DNA of 64,000 bases from Lucifuga dentata. Lineage: Eukaryota > Chordata > Actinopteri > Ophidiiformes > Bythitidae. Positions 1 to 12,600 of the stretch are shown here, in pieces (within the stretch, counting starts at the first letter, position 1; each line of letters begins with the position of its first letter). The stretch lies in contig VXCM01001329.1 of the NCBI GenBank assembly GCA_014773175.1, positions 79,103 to 143,102 on the forward strand. The letters run 5' to 3'. The translations under genes were made by a program, and so were the position numbers. The notes under the pieces were generated by a model that was not told the origin of the DNA, did not search any database, and was given only the letters and a program-made list of their open reading frames with translations.

Positions 1-852
1 GTAATGTCCGTATTGAGTCCTCTCTTTCCAGGGCCTGTTGTACAATACATGAGGCGTGGTCGTCCTCATTGTTCACATGAGCCCCAGCTTTCACCAGAAG
101 CTGCAAAACCTCCTGTTCTCTTGGTATGGAGGTGGTCAGAGAGTCTTTAGCAGGGGTTCCATTCCAAACCATCCAAAGAGCCAGATTAAATGGTTCAATC
201 TGTAGATTGGAATTAACAAGGTGCAGTGCAAATTCCTGCACTTCGAGTGGTTTGAGCTGTTTTGCTCGACAAGTGTAACTCATTGCCAACATCCTATGCC
301 CCTCTGCTGCATTGCACAAGTACTTTTGGGTACAGTGCTTAACATCCAGGAGCCACTCAGCAAAACTGTAGTGAAAAAGAATCTTTGTACTCCCAAGGCC
401 ATCGACCAACAACTTGGAGAGAATGTCCATCTTTTTCTGAAACTCTTCCATAGTCAGTGTCATGTTTTTGGTCCAGACTGCGTGGTACAGTTCCTTGACT
501 GTGAGTGGCCTGCAAGTTGCCAGGATAACATTAAGGATTGGTTGAACTTTGGCAAACTGTTTTCTGACAAATAGTCTCTGGCAGAGCCACAGGTAAAGGC
601 CATTGAGTGTGCCTGGTATATCACGGATTTCACGAAGCATGATAAAGTTCTCCACCACGCCATCCAGCACCCGCTCTAGATAGAGGAAGCATCCGCTGCT
701 TTTGATGTGGAGCTGGTTGAGCATCTCGGCTGTCTCCTTGGTTAGGTGCTGCCTCAGGGCCTCCTCCTGGTCCAGCCTGTGGAGGATGTACTGTTGAACG
801 TCCTTGACGATGTAGGCCTTACGCAGATCATCAAGGCTGATTTTGCGGAATC
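1..852 (-). CDS. ankrd50: ANKRD50 coding exon 3 (partial, continues beyond window start)
   Basis: This is the start of the large third coding exon of ankyrin repeat domain protein 50, which in mammals supports SNX27-retromer recycling of cargo from endosomes to the plasma membrane (family knowledge). I translated the minus strand from the acceptor (AG at 854-853, first exon base 852) to base 1, and it is open throughout. It continues Gly247-Phe-Arg-Lys-Ile-Ser-Leu and covers roughly residues 247-530. Recognisable stretches include [20 protein letters not shown], the C-terminal helical part of the NTPase module, [12 protein letters not shown], and at the edge [10 protein letters not shown] followed by [12 protein letters not shown], where the ankyrin array begins in the family. 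The acceptor has a good pyrimidine tract (TTCTGTTTCTCCAAG). Phase matches exon 2 (one base carried over). No frameshift or stop is seen. The ankyrin repeats and C-terminus lie outside this window. Confidence 0.96.
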
Positions 853-3800
853 CTTGGAGAAACAGAACAGAAAAGCACATTAGATGAGTCAGATGCCAAA
901 TGCATAACAGTTGAGATTAAGAAGATTAAAAATATACTTATTTCAAAAATAACCTACTCAGGTTGAAGAACAGGAAAATGTGTTTGAACCATAATGGGTG
1001 GTACTGGCTGTGGCAGCCATATATGGTGATGTGTAGTGTGCCATAGGGCCCAGTCATAATCTGAAATCTAACCTTGAGATCGCACCCTTTATTTATCCAC
1101 TGATCTTTTACCTTTTGATAATTTGCTTTAGACAGCCTTTAATTTCCTAAGGCATAGGATAATTAACAGTAAAGTTCATGTTGTTAAAATAAAACCTTTC
1201 AGAGGAACTGAGAACATGACCCTCTGGTGCTGGCAGCAGTCATGATCAGCAAGACTTACTATTAGTTCAGCATATAAAGGACTATGAAAAAGAAGGTAAT
1301 TAGTGTTCTATATGGTGTCTGATTCACAGCCAATTTCAAATGCAATAATTTGGAACTGCATCGCTTTCCAACGACATCATATTTTTTCATTGTACCTCCA
1401 ATATCGACTGTTAAAATGTTAAAAGCATTTGTCTGTAGAAAAAAAAAAACTACAGATACTTTCTCTAAAATCACAATACCCTGTTTAAAAAAAAAAACAA
1501 CAAAACTTTATTTTAATACTGAAGCAGGATGGATTGGTTATTCAACCCATTCGTTGACTATAAAGATTATTACTGCTTAATAGCCAAGGTCAAAAACTGT
1601 GGTAGGGGCCGCAGATGTACAAGAATTAAAATGGAGAAGAACAAGGGAGAAATTATTTCTCAGCTTGTAGCATATCAATGGCCTGTAAAACATCTCTCCA
1701 GTGTCCTGCTCATTATCATGTTATATGATCCAAGCACAGACCTTTAGAAATTCTTTTGAAAAAATAAATTATCACCAAGGGTCTTAATGAATTATCTTTA
1801 CAGGGAATTCCTCTCTGAGGTGTGGAAAAATAGCCCCGTAATGGCCTCAGCTAATGGGCATGAAGTGAACTTTTCTCCATGTTAAAACAATCTGTGCTGT
1901 GTTAAAACAGTCTGTGCAGCCTGCAGCCCAAGGGCAAGGAGAGCATTTTTGCATACCTTTATTTACAGTTCCCATGGTTCTCACGCTTACTAGGATGAGG
2001 GGGGGGGGGGGGGGGNAAAAAAAAAAAAAAAAAGCTTGTTAGAGTGATTTTCTTATCTAACTCCCACAGGGAGAAAGTTACCAAGTACATTCAAGTATAC
2101 TCAAGTACAAATATTTGGTACAATAGGGTACTTGAATAAATTCAAGTATAAACATAATTACAATGTGAGGTACTTGTACTTTACTTGAGTATTTCCATGT
2201 TCTGCTATTTTCTGCACATCTACTCTGATACATTTCAGAGGAAAATAGTGCACTTTCTAATCCACTACATTTATCAGATAGCTAAGACCTTAAATTCAAC
2301 ACAAGACAAGCTCAAAAATATTACTACTGTCTGGCAAAAACCTTGTGTCACAGCTTGATGACACAATAGTTTTAGATATTATCTCAAGAGAAGAAAGAGA
2401 AGATAGCTTGAGGAAATTATTTTAGTATAAACGACCATATAAACCTTCAAAATGACCTGAAGCCAAAAGTGTAAAAAAAAGTTACATCTCCAATCTGTGG
2501 GAATTTTGAAAGCAAGGCTTTTATCTTCCAACAAAGCATTTGTTCTCTTGTGGTATCCATACCTAACTTTAAGTTTTTGAATACTTCTTCCAAAACTAAT
2601 TAAAAAAACATGTGAAATTGTATCCCAGACTGAACTCAAACTCAGTAACGTTCACATTTCAGCTGAAGGGAGCTTAAGAATTTTAACTTTGTCACTGACT
2701 GAATGTTAATTTACTGACAGGCAATTCTTCTAATAGACCTTTAGAAGATAATTCAGACTAAAACTGGTACCAGTACTTCGACTTTCTGATTATATAATTC
2801 AACTTTTCCCTGTGCATGCTATGAATCATATTGTCGCCAAGCCTGAGGCAGTGCTCAATTCATCTGACTGGTTTTGTGTGGGTAGAAAAGGCTGTGAAAT
2901 CTTATTCCACAGAGGACCGGTGGTAACCACACCTGGAAGAAAAATGACAAACCTCCCCCAATTGTGGCTATTGTACAAAGTTGATAAAAAGAAACAAATA
3001 CAGCCAACGACTTCCCAAGCAGGTTCTGACAGTTTGGACAACAGAACCTGCTAAAGTGGAAGGACTAATGCTGTCCATTTTTAATCGTCTTCTGAGTTAG
3101 TTTAAGATAAGCACAAGTCAACTCGCAGGTCCTCATTATGATCTGATTTTGCTCTCTTTGACTCCATCATGGCATTTCAAATAATGGGATAGAACATTAT
3201 AATGAAAAAAAATGTAATTATTATCTCTTGTTACATCACAAAATTAAGAGTCAGAGGAACTAACTGATTTTGGATTAATCCTTTCATGTAACTTTAATAT
3301 AACTGAAATTACATGCTGTAAAACATTTTATGATTAAGGGATTCTGACCCCAGAGAAATATGGGGTCAGGTGTAATTACACTAGAGGTGCTGAATATGGT
3401 TTTATTCAGCAATCTAACTTTCAGTGAACACTGGGAGAAAAAATTAATAACTGTGGGAGTATTGCATAAAACCCTTATGCTAATACAGCTTGTTTTTTTT
3501 TTTTTTTTTTTTAAATCATAGTAAGATCACTCCTTCATTGAAACCGCTCTACAACCCTAACCCACTTTAACAGTTGTATATCATGCTCCATGTTCTCAGT
3601 AGTCACAGATCAAGTCAAAGATGTACATCATCACAAAGAATAGCTAAGTAAAAATGCTCAAGCGCTGCTATCTTTGAAAACTACTAAAAACCATTAAATA
3701 TTCAGTGTGCATTTCAAACCTTTCCTCCAAAAACCGACATATTACACATTCTGACAGGATCATTTGGGTCACTGTGAGTCTGTTAAGTAGTTCCCTTCAG

Positions 3801-6149
3801 GTTTCTATCATAAAATATGAGACACTTGAAGGTATCATATGACCTTAATGTGCAGTCCAAAACTAAACATGTTCATTTCTCCTTTGGCTAAAACTACAAA
3901 GAGACAATGAAATGGAAATACTTTTTTCATGTTCCCTGTGTGTCAAATGTGTCAGTGTGCAAACATATCAAAACCTCTCGTATTTTTTTCCTGGTATGTC
4001 AGGATATTCTTGATGACTCATCATGCAACTTGGAGTATTATTAATTTGATCCAATCTGATTTGAAGTAGCTAGCTAACCCCTCACATCATATAAAACCAT
4101 AGAGGACAATAACTGGTGGTGTGATATTATGGGTCTGATGTGTATGTAAATGGAAAATAGGATTTACCAACTGACATCCTGAGTGTAGTGGCTGTGGTCT
4201 AAACGGCTGCAATTTATTCATTTAACTGAGGATGCATATATAAACCAACATGTTTTAAAATGACCCATTTCCACAAATATCAGACAGATTAAATCAAACT
4301 ATGCTCCTACTATGCTATCTTTGCCCAATAGAATCACGATGACTCCATGCCTTCGAAGTCAATCCCACTTTTAAGCAATCAAATCCCATCCAAATATATT
4401 GTTTGACCTGGAAATACATCACATTGCAGACTCTAGGGATACTTTTTGTTTTCATGTAGTGTTTTCATATACTGTATTGTTAGTATTGTGCATTGGCAAC
4501 ATTTTTTCCACAACTATGTCCTGAAAAATACTTGATTCATAACAGCTAACACAGCCACATGCATCATTTTAAAGAATGTATCAAGCTGACTAACCACACT
4601 TCAGATCTGCACACTCAGAACCATGAGCATGAAGAATTTACACTGATTTGTGATTCACACAATGTGCTTGTATTTGCACATCAACAGCTCAGACTTCAAT
4701 GAAGAACAGAGAAGTCTTCCTCTTTTAGCAGAGGAATGAGAAAACAGTTTCTAGTTACAAACTGCAAACATCAGTTTGTACAATGGAAGTTAAACAGCTA
4801 AGGAAAGGAAACAAAAGAAAAAAAAACTGATTTTTGAGTGACAAAAGAGTCACTGAGGTCAAGTTTCAGCAAATCATTCTATTGGCAGAGCACCTCTAAC
4901 GCTTCAATTTCCTCATTTTCCTCTCTATTGTATTATCTGAAGTTGTTAATGCTCTAATAGGCTTTCATGTTATTTTTGAACTCTGTTTTTTTAAAGTTAA
5001 TGCACAAGAACAAGCACAAGCATTTCAAACTGTTTTATTTAGAAATTTATGGGTAAAAGCCAGCACTGCATGACTGATGTGATCTTCTCCCCACAAGTGG
5101 CTTTCTGACGTCACTGGCTTTTTCCTGGTCCTCCTACTCCTTCTGGACCCAATCCTTCTTTGGACATTCTGGGATTTTTCCAGCTGGGACAGGAAGCCCA
5201 CTAGCTGAGAGGGTGGGAGAGGCCATTATAGGGGAAACATTAAGGGCAAAAACATTTTTGAGGACCTAAAAGAAAACCTATTTACACCCAGCAAGCAACT
5301 TCAACAATGTGACATTTTGTCTGTTTTGTCTTGATGTTGATTTTGATTTGTTCTGTTTGATGAGAAACCACTAGATGTGCAACAAAAGCTAATTCTGGAG
5401 ATGCTCCTCCTCCGTGCATTATTATTTTCTCAGGGGAACAAAAGAGAAATGCTTGTGTGCAGTAGTTTGTGAGAAACAGTTTCTCCTACATTGCACAGTT
5501 GCTGACATACCAATTATGAAGATACTGTGACAGGAAAATATGGAAGAAGAAACAGAAATCTGACTGCAGACACCATGAAATAAAGCACTGACCTGGATTA
5601 AAAAAAAAAAAAAAAATCTAGGGGCAAGTGAGTGAAAAAAGAACTAAACAAGCATGCGTGTCTGGTCTGATCATGCCAAAAAAAAAAGAAAAAAGAGACT
5701 TTCATTTATGTACAAGGTGAAATATAAAAGATGACCTACAATTTCCACTTGAATCACTGCAGACATCACTTCATAAGGCTTAGATGTCAACTGTGAAGTC
5801 ACTGCATTATTGCTGCCCTGCAAGTGCAGATAAAGAACTAAAACAGCCACAGGGAAAAACAGATAAAGCCAGTGTGTGATGGCTATGGCTGTTTTATGCT
5901 TCTACTCCATGACTTTCCAGAGGGACATACTGGGAGGAACTCATAAAATAGTGCCACATTTACCATGTTGGTAAGGGCAAATAATGGTACACAACCACGT
6001 TCACTCATTCATAAACGCCTGTTATTGGTTGGCATCTTTTAGCATTTGTCTCGAACGAGGCCTTACGATGGTATTTTGTCATTTGCATGTCAGGTAAACT
6101 ATTCATAAAACACCATCATGCAAAAATTAAGACCTGTTTCAGCTGGATG
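853..6149 (-). other. ANKRD50 intron 2, 3' part (no gene)
   Basis: This is intron sequence between coding exons 2 and 3. It is AT-rich. The short open frames on both strands lack family similarity, codon bias or splice signals, so I treat them as chance. It holds a G-run/A-run junction with a single n at 2016, A- and T-runs (about 3487-3512, 5599-5617), and no transposon that I can recognise. Confidence 0.7.
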
Positions 6150-6669
6150 GTAAATTTCATTGGTATTACATCTAGGTGATTTTTTTCAACTGTATCGTAA
6201 ATACAGCTGATGCTCAGGTGATAAATCCATCTTAAAATTTAATATTTCGCCATCTAATAGCTATACACAATCATAGAAGGCATGCCATCTTAATTTCTCG
6301 GTAAAAGCCATTTTCTCCTGGGACTATATTCCCTAATGGAGACATACATTATCTTCCATGCAGGTCCGTGTTGAAACCGTTAAAGTTATTTTGACAAAAA
6401 AAACAAAAACAAAAAAAAAAAACAAACAAAAAAAAAAACAATATACATGTTGTTTGCTTGATGGATTACATAGCTCGAGCGTGTTTCAAGTCTCTACAAG
6501 TTGATTTTAATAGCATACTGGAATGAGCTGTAACAATGGCAGTCTTGAAGGTAGGGAAAATGTTCTAAAATTAACTGCTGAAGTGTCAGTGTTTGGGAAA
6601 TGCACTAATGTAACGTGTATGTGGACTGTATGGGCTCAAACATGCATGACTGCCAGTATGATCCTTTAA
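6150..6669 (+). mobile_element. TTAA-type TIR element, copy 1 (forward, left end decayed)
   Basis: This matches the family consensus seen across the window. It includes the 'ctcctgggactatattccct' and 'ggagacatacatt' blocks, 'gcgtgtttcaagtctctaca' near 6480, and the right terminal block ending 'gggctcaaacatgca ... gatcctttaa'. The left terminal inverted repeat is too decayed to place exactly. An A/C-rich tract (about 6399-6440) interrupts the middle. No coding capacity is seen, so it is a non-autonomous relic. Confidence 0.75.
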
Positions 6670-9600
6670 GTAAAGGAAATGAGTACTTCTTCCAACACTG
6701 CATGTGCTGTAGTTTGACAGTAATGAGCTTTAAATACTAAACTATACTACATTCTAAATGTTCAAATGACTCTAAAGAACCATTTTTTTTTTTTCTGTCC
6801 CAGACCCAGTTTTTTCACCATTGCAAGTACATACAGAAACTGTTGCTGAATTCTGCGTGTAGGCTATTTATTTGTATGTGAATTGGAAAGGATGGTATAG
6901 AATCTGCACAAAGTGACTGCTAAACAAGCAACAAATGACACATTCATCAGGGTGAGGGATGCAGCTCCTGAGTACAGGCCTCTGAGCCAGCTGCTGCTCA
7001 TTACAGAACTGGATACCAGCCACAAGAGACAGAGCCCCACGTACAAAAGAGGGACTGTTTGCCTTCTAGATTAATTTTTCAGATGACAAACGAGGCAGCG
7101 TGTGTGTGTGTGTATGCATGTGCATGCGAAAGTTGAAGTCCGAGCTCATCAAACTGGGATTTCGGAGTGGCAGCATCGCGGATTCAGCACGTTCTTTGTG
7201 AGACACCATCTTAAGTCACAGGATCCAAAAAGAAAACAGAAACCCAAGCCTTGTTGCCCTCTCTTCAGGCTCTCCAGTAAACCCACGGTCGACAAACGTC
7301 TGTTCGACAGCTGCAAAGATCCCGGCTCCAAAACACAAGAGCGCCAACCTCCTAAATGCAAGTATGTGGAAGTGAGTCAGCTCCAACGGTTTGCAAACAA
7401 CAACCCTTTGAAAAGTGTGTTGCCATGTACAGGGTTTTTCCTGCATAGAGAGGGTGGAGGCAGCCGCCTCCGTTCAAATTTCATGCTGCCTCTGCCTCTC
7501 GACAAAACTCTGACGGATGTCTTCATGGAAAACACTATTTTCTAACAAGCGTTGCACTCAGTGGATTTTTGTCATTTGTAACATAATTGCGGCATTACGC
7601 TGATATAGTGCATGATACCGATGTGCACTGTATTGTAATCAGCACAATGCACTGATGTCAACAACCCACCCGACCCATCTTGAAACACGGCCCAAGGATA
7701 ATGTGCACGCGAGTCAGAAGGTGCAGAGCAAAACCCCATGGTGCAATGAAAGTGAGGTCCGGCGTGTGAGATCAGCCAACACGGCTGAGGTGGGATCCCG
7801 GCCCCACGGGGCTCGGGGCATACCTGAAAAGCTGACTGATCCAGACACCTTTTCACTGCGCTGTCTTGCTGTTCTAGCAGACGTTGATGAACGAGCGAGA
7901 CTAAACAGCAAATTTGAAGCGGTAAATAATTATAATTTAAATGATTAAACATCACAGAATTCAGAGAGTGTTTCTCTATGTTTTTCTATCTTATAAGCTG
8001 CACACATACAAAGAGCTTGATTGTTCAAAATATTTGCTGTATTCATGCAGGCTATGTATTTAAATAATCTTTTGCTGATAGAACTAGATCACTCAATTGA
8101 TTTGAGATTTAAAATAACTAATGAAGTGCCCACTGAAAACGTGCGTATTTGGACTGGGCTGGACTTTATAGTGTGTGCTGCAGCCTACCATTAGTGCCAG
8201 TGGAATGGAGCATATGCTGCTACGTCCAGAGCGTATCCTGCTGCGGGGACTACTTTTTACCGGCACAGCTCAATTCGAGAACCATTCATCCAAACAACTT
8301 CACACACAACACTGCACGCCTTGGGTCCTCAGCAATAAACCGGCCGAATTTCAACTTCGTACAGTGCCGGGTTGATGCCACAGACGGACGGACAGACAGA
8401 GAATAGATAGATAATTGTCTTTTTCTTCAAATCATATAATTACTGGAACTCCTAAAATATGTTGCTTGTAAAAAGTGTTTGCTTGAGCCAGTTGGTACAC
8501 AGGCACTGTGTGCACATAATCAGGATGCAGGGTCGGGTTGGCCATTGGGAGAGGTGGGACTTTTCCCAGTGGGCTGTCCGGTGGCCTTTGCACTGCACAA
8601 TATTATATTAATCAAAATTAACTAAAACAAAGCATACATAAATTTAAAAATAATTTATTTTATAAGTTGGCACTTCGATGAAAAATGGATTCTAAAGGGT
8701 GGTGCGGAGAAAAAGCAGACAATTATGCCCCCCCGACACTTTAAATTCCCAGTAAAAATTAGGATTCCATTCTGACCCTGTCAGGATGGTACCACCTCCA
8801 CCTCATTTCTCATTTTGAGCTAGGAAAAACCCTGATGTAGCATCTAAAAATACTGTATGTTCCTCATCTGACTATCCGTTAATTTCTAATATAAAAGATT
8901 AACAGTGATGACTTTTTATTTCATCCTGGATAAACGTGCGGTCTGTAAGAAAAGTTCAAGCTAAGCCCTGAGAGGCTTTTACTGAGATTCTGAAATGGTT
9001 ATGCTTTAACAATTAATGTATGATATCCTAGAGGCAAAGCACGTGACAGCACCTTTGCCCAAACATGCCTCTTGCTGAACTGCAAACAGGATACAAAGGT
9101 TTTCTAGTCAAACCTGTTGTGGAGCAACTGAACCGGTGCATGCGTGCATGCATGTGTGGGTAAACATGAGTACAAATTCATCACACCTATACAACAATTT
9201 ATAGACTAACAGTCCAAAGAAACCACCTGCCTGAAAAATAATACAGCCATCAAATCATGATCTGTGGAGAAAACCACAGCGCAGATAACCGCTGAAGTTT
9301 CTTTTTCCCACCGACAAATTAAAGAGTTGTATTTGATGAGTTCGTGAATGAAAGGGGCTCAAGAGGACGATGACAAGTGATTGACTCATAAGGCAGTGCA
9401 CCTGGTCATATGTATACAGTATCCCTCCACACAGCAACTCCCATTAATGGATATCTACTCTGAGTTAGTTGTCACTATACATCATGGAGCTTCTTGATTG
9501 AACGCAGCTGCACAGATGACTGGAAATTTCATCCAAGTGAAAAAAAATTCCAATAGGGAACTAAAGCTGGAATAACAGCTATCAATGCCAGGAATACAAA

Positions 9601-12600
9601 GATAAAACAGGACCAACAGTACATAAATTTTATAAGCTGTCTGTTTACCAACCATTGTGTTTTGCAAAAATCAAGGAAAAATTAGCACTTAAATGGCCGG
9701 TAACCCCTTCTTTCATTCTGTATGGTAATTTTCTATTTTGCACATCAGTTTATCTTTCATCTTTTAGGCGCTTAATAAGATTCATGAGCCAAAGTACCAC
9801 ACAATTCCAAACGTCCATAAAGTCCAAAGCCACTGTGTCATTTCTAAACTGAGTGCTTCTCGACCTCAAAAATAATGCAGTTTATCTACATTCTTCAATT
9901 GCTTTTTGGAAATATCAACTTTTGGTCTTCACGGTGGTGATAATCTCTCTTGGGCCTGGGAACTCCTGCCTCATAGAAGATCACGTTACCCCAATTTCTG
10001 TCCATGTTTTTAATCATCATTACACAGGCTGACCTCCTGGTGACCTCATTTACCCCTGCCACCACATGCTTCCATTCACCTGCGCAAGAAACTACTCAGT
10101 CTAGCATATCAGTCATGTTTTATTAGCCTTCACATCAAACAACCTATTATTTGCTATCAGCGTGCAGCGGTGGGAAGGTCTGGAACCATTTTGGCTTCAC
10201 AGGGGAATGTCCAAACAACAGATATTTAGCACAAGGAAAGCTGTGGAAGCTTGCTGTGGAATCAGGTACTTGCAGAGTCATCCCCAGCATGCAAGTCAAG
10301 AGGCGGTGTGCGGATGAAAATCCCAGTTTTGAGTTTTAAATCCCTTTACCCCTGCAGCAAAACCAGCCAAAAAATGTGCCAAGAATTCCACTGCATTTAT
10401 TTTACATACAGTCAAATTAAGGCCTGATTAAAACACCCTTCAATTAAAGCAAAAGCTGACAAGTCTTGCTCTGTAGCGCAGCCATGAAAAGAAGAACAAA
10501 AAAATTTGAAGTCTATAAAACTTCAGCAGGGGCATGCCACATACCAAAGGGCATCACCTCACAAGGGAAAGGTCAGCAAGTTCCTCCTCCATATATAGAA
10601 TCATGTTACTGCAGTGCAGGACTCAAGGTGTTATAGATACAGACATGGTAGACCTGTAATTTTCCTGGCTGTCAGACTGCATCGTGGTAAATTACAGTAT
10701 TCAGCGAGGATTATGGTCTTCAGCCCATCCAAAGTGAGACTTAGCATGCAGCCTAACAGACGACATTTCATACATGAATATGAACACAAATCAGCGTGTA
10801 TGTGTAAGCCAATCGCAAGACGGGAGGGACGAGGCTATGAAAAAATGTGATGTCCTCCTTCGTGTTACCCTTGAAGGCATCAGAGAGAATATTAAAAGAG
10901 AGGAAAGACAGGCTTTATTGGGTCTTGATAAGAGGCAGTTTTTAGGGAAGATGCTCTTTGTTGTGCAGTTTAGTGACTGAAATGTGATGAACTGTTCTTA
11001 ATTTATAAATGATTTAAATTTTTTGCTTTGAGAGTATCTTCAAACTCCTTTTTCTTTTTTTAGCATTGAACATTACTTTTATGATCCTTCATGAAATTCA
11101 ATTTTAATTTTTTAACGGATCTATAGCCCTCACCAAGCCCTCCGACAATGAATCCACATAATGGCATTTACTAGGGAATCAGTTAGCACAGCAATCTTTG
11201 TCTCTCCTCAGGGAGCACTCCGTGGCCTAGGAGAAATAAACCGTCCTAACGGTTTTATAACTGTGTTTGTGTTGTCGAAGAGCCAGAATATCTAACGGTC
11301 AGGCCACGGACGTCTCACATTGACCCAAAAAAGAGAAGCATGCAAAAAACAAATCGAGAGGGATGTTAAAGGGTTCATTGACCTTTTGGTTTGTGCCCTG
11401 CGGCCTGTCGCCGGCAAAGCTCTGGACAAAGGCCAGTCTGAGAGGTGGAGTAGGGATTGAGGAGGAGGTTTAAACAAGGCTGCTATTTTCATTTGTGGTA
11501 AATCAGCTCTGTCTCTAGGTGGGTGGGTAAAGAAGGCTCCATTCACAGTCAGAGTGAGGAGGTGGAAGATGTGGTTCGTGTCCTTGCTGGGGTGGGCTAT
11601 CCACTCTCCAAAGAGACGTGGGAGCAGGAAACGAAAACACGGGCCCACCCCAAAGCTACATAATTTCCTGAAAGTGTAGCATTTATTCTACAATAGCTGT
11701 GGAATTCATAATGGCTTATCTAATAAACAGTAGGGTATGTGAGCAAACCCAGTGATTACATTTGGGTAAAAAAAAAAAAAAAAAAAAAANCCCCCCCATA
11801 TCAAAATGCCTCACAGGATGAGTGTATCCTCAAAGTGGCCACACTCATCCTGTAACATTCCTCAGACAGCCAGGAATAAAACCATCTTAATTACAGCTGT
11901 GATTCACAGCTGAGAGATACTTTGTGTGGGGTTCTTTAATGGGGCTCTGTTTGTTTGACTATTTTCCAAATTTTTGGCTGGTAATTTAACCAAACTGTCC
12001 CCCCCCCCCCNCCCCCCCCCCCCATTTATTTGCAAAGTACCCCCTTCCCCTGTGACCAGCAGCAGAACTGAAAAGACAATTTGGAAAAAAGAAGACATAG
12101 AATAATACTGTATTTTATCACGGTGGATATCAAGCTAATTGAAGTCGCTGTAGTGCTGCACTGCAGGAATGTGGCATTCAAGGGAGTCATTATCTTTCAA
12201 GGCTCCAGTCGCACACTGATACTATATTATTATAACTATTGGCACGGCAGCTGACAAATCCATGCCTTCTGCATCCTTCCTCATCCCTCGCTCATGTTGG
12301 CTTTTCTCTCAAAACCCTAAGTACAGCCTGCAGGAGATTTTGTTTAGTGTTTCATTTAAACTAGTCCTGTGTCATCATTATCTACCTCCTCCTGTAGATG
12401 TGGGGAAGGCCAGAGATGCTTCAAAAATGGAGGCGAGATTTGAGCCGATACGCTGTGTTCAGCTTGCTCCCATTATTGTCAATCTTTACAAAAGCCCACT
12501 GCTCTATATTTAACCTGTTTCTACATTTTTTCTGGTATTTCTGTTGCAGGAATGTTGGCGTATATGACAGGAGATCATGTGGAAGAGAAACTTTTGCTTC

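Noticed and set aside
7102..7545. 147-codon open frame on plus, the longest intronic frame without runs of simple repeat in its body
   Set aside because: It begins inside a GT-rich tract, has no recognisable domain, no splice partners and comparable frames on the opposite strand.
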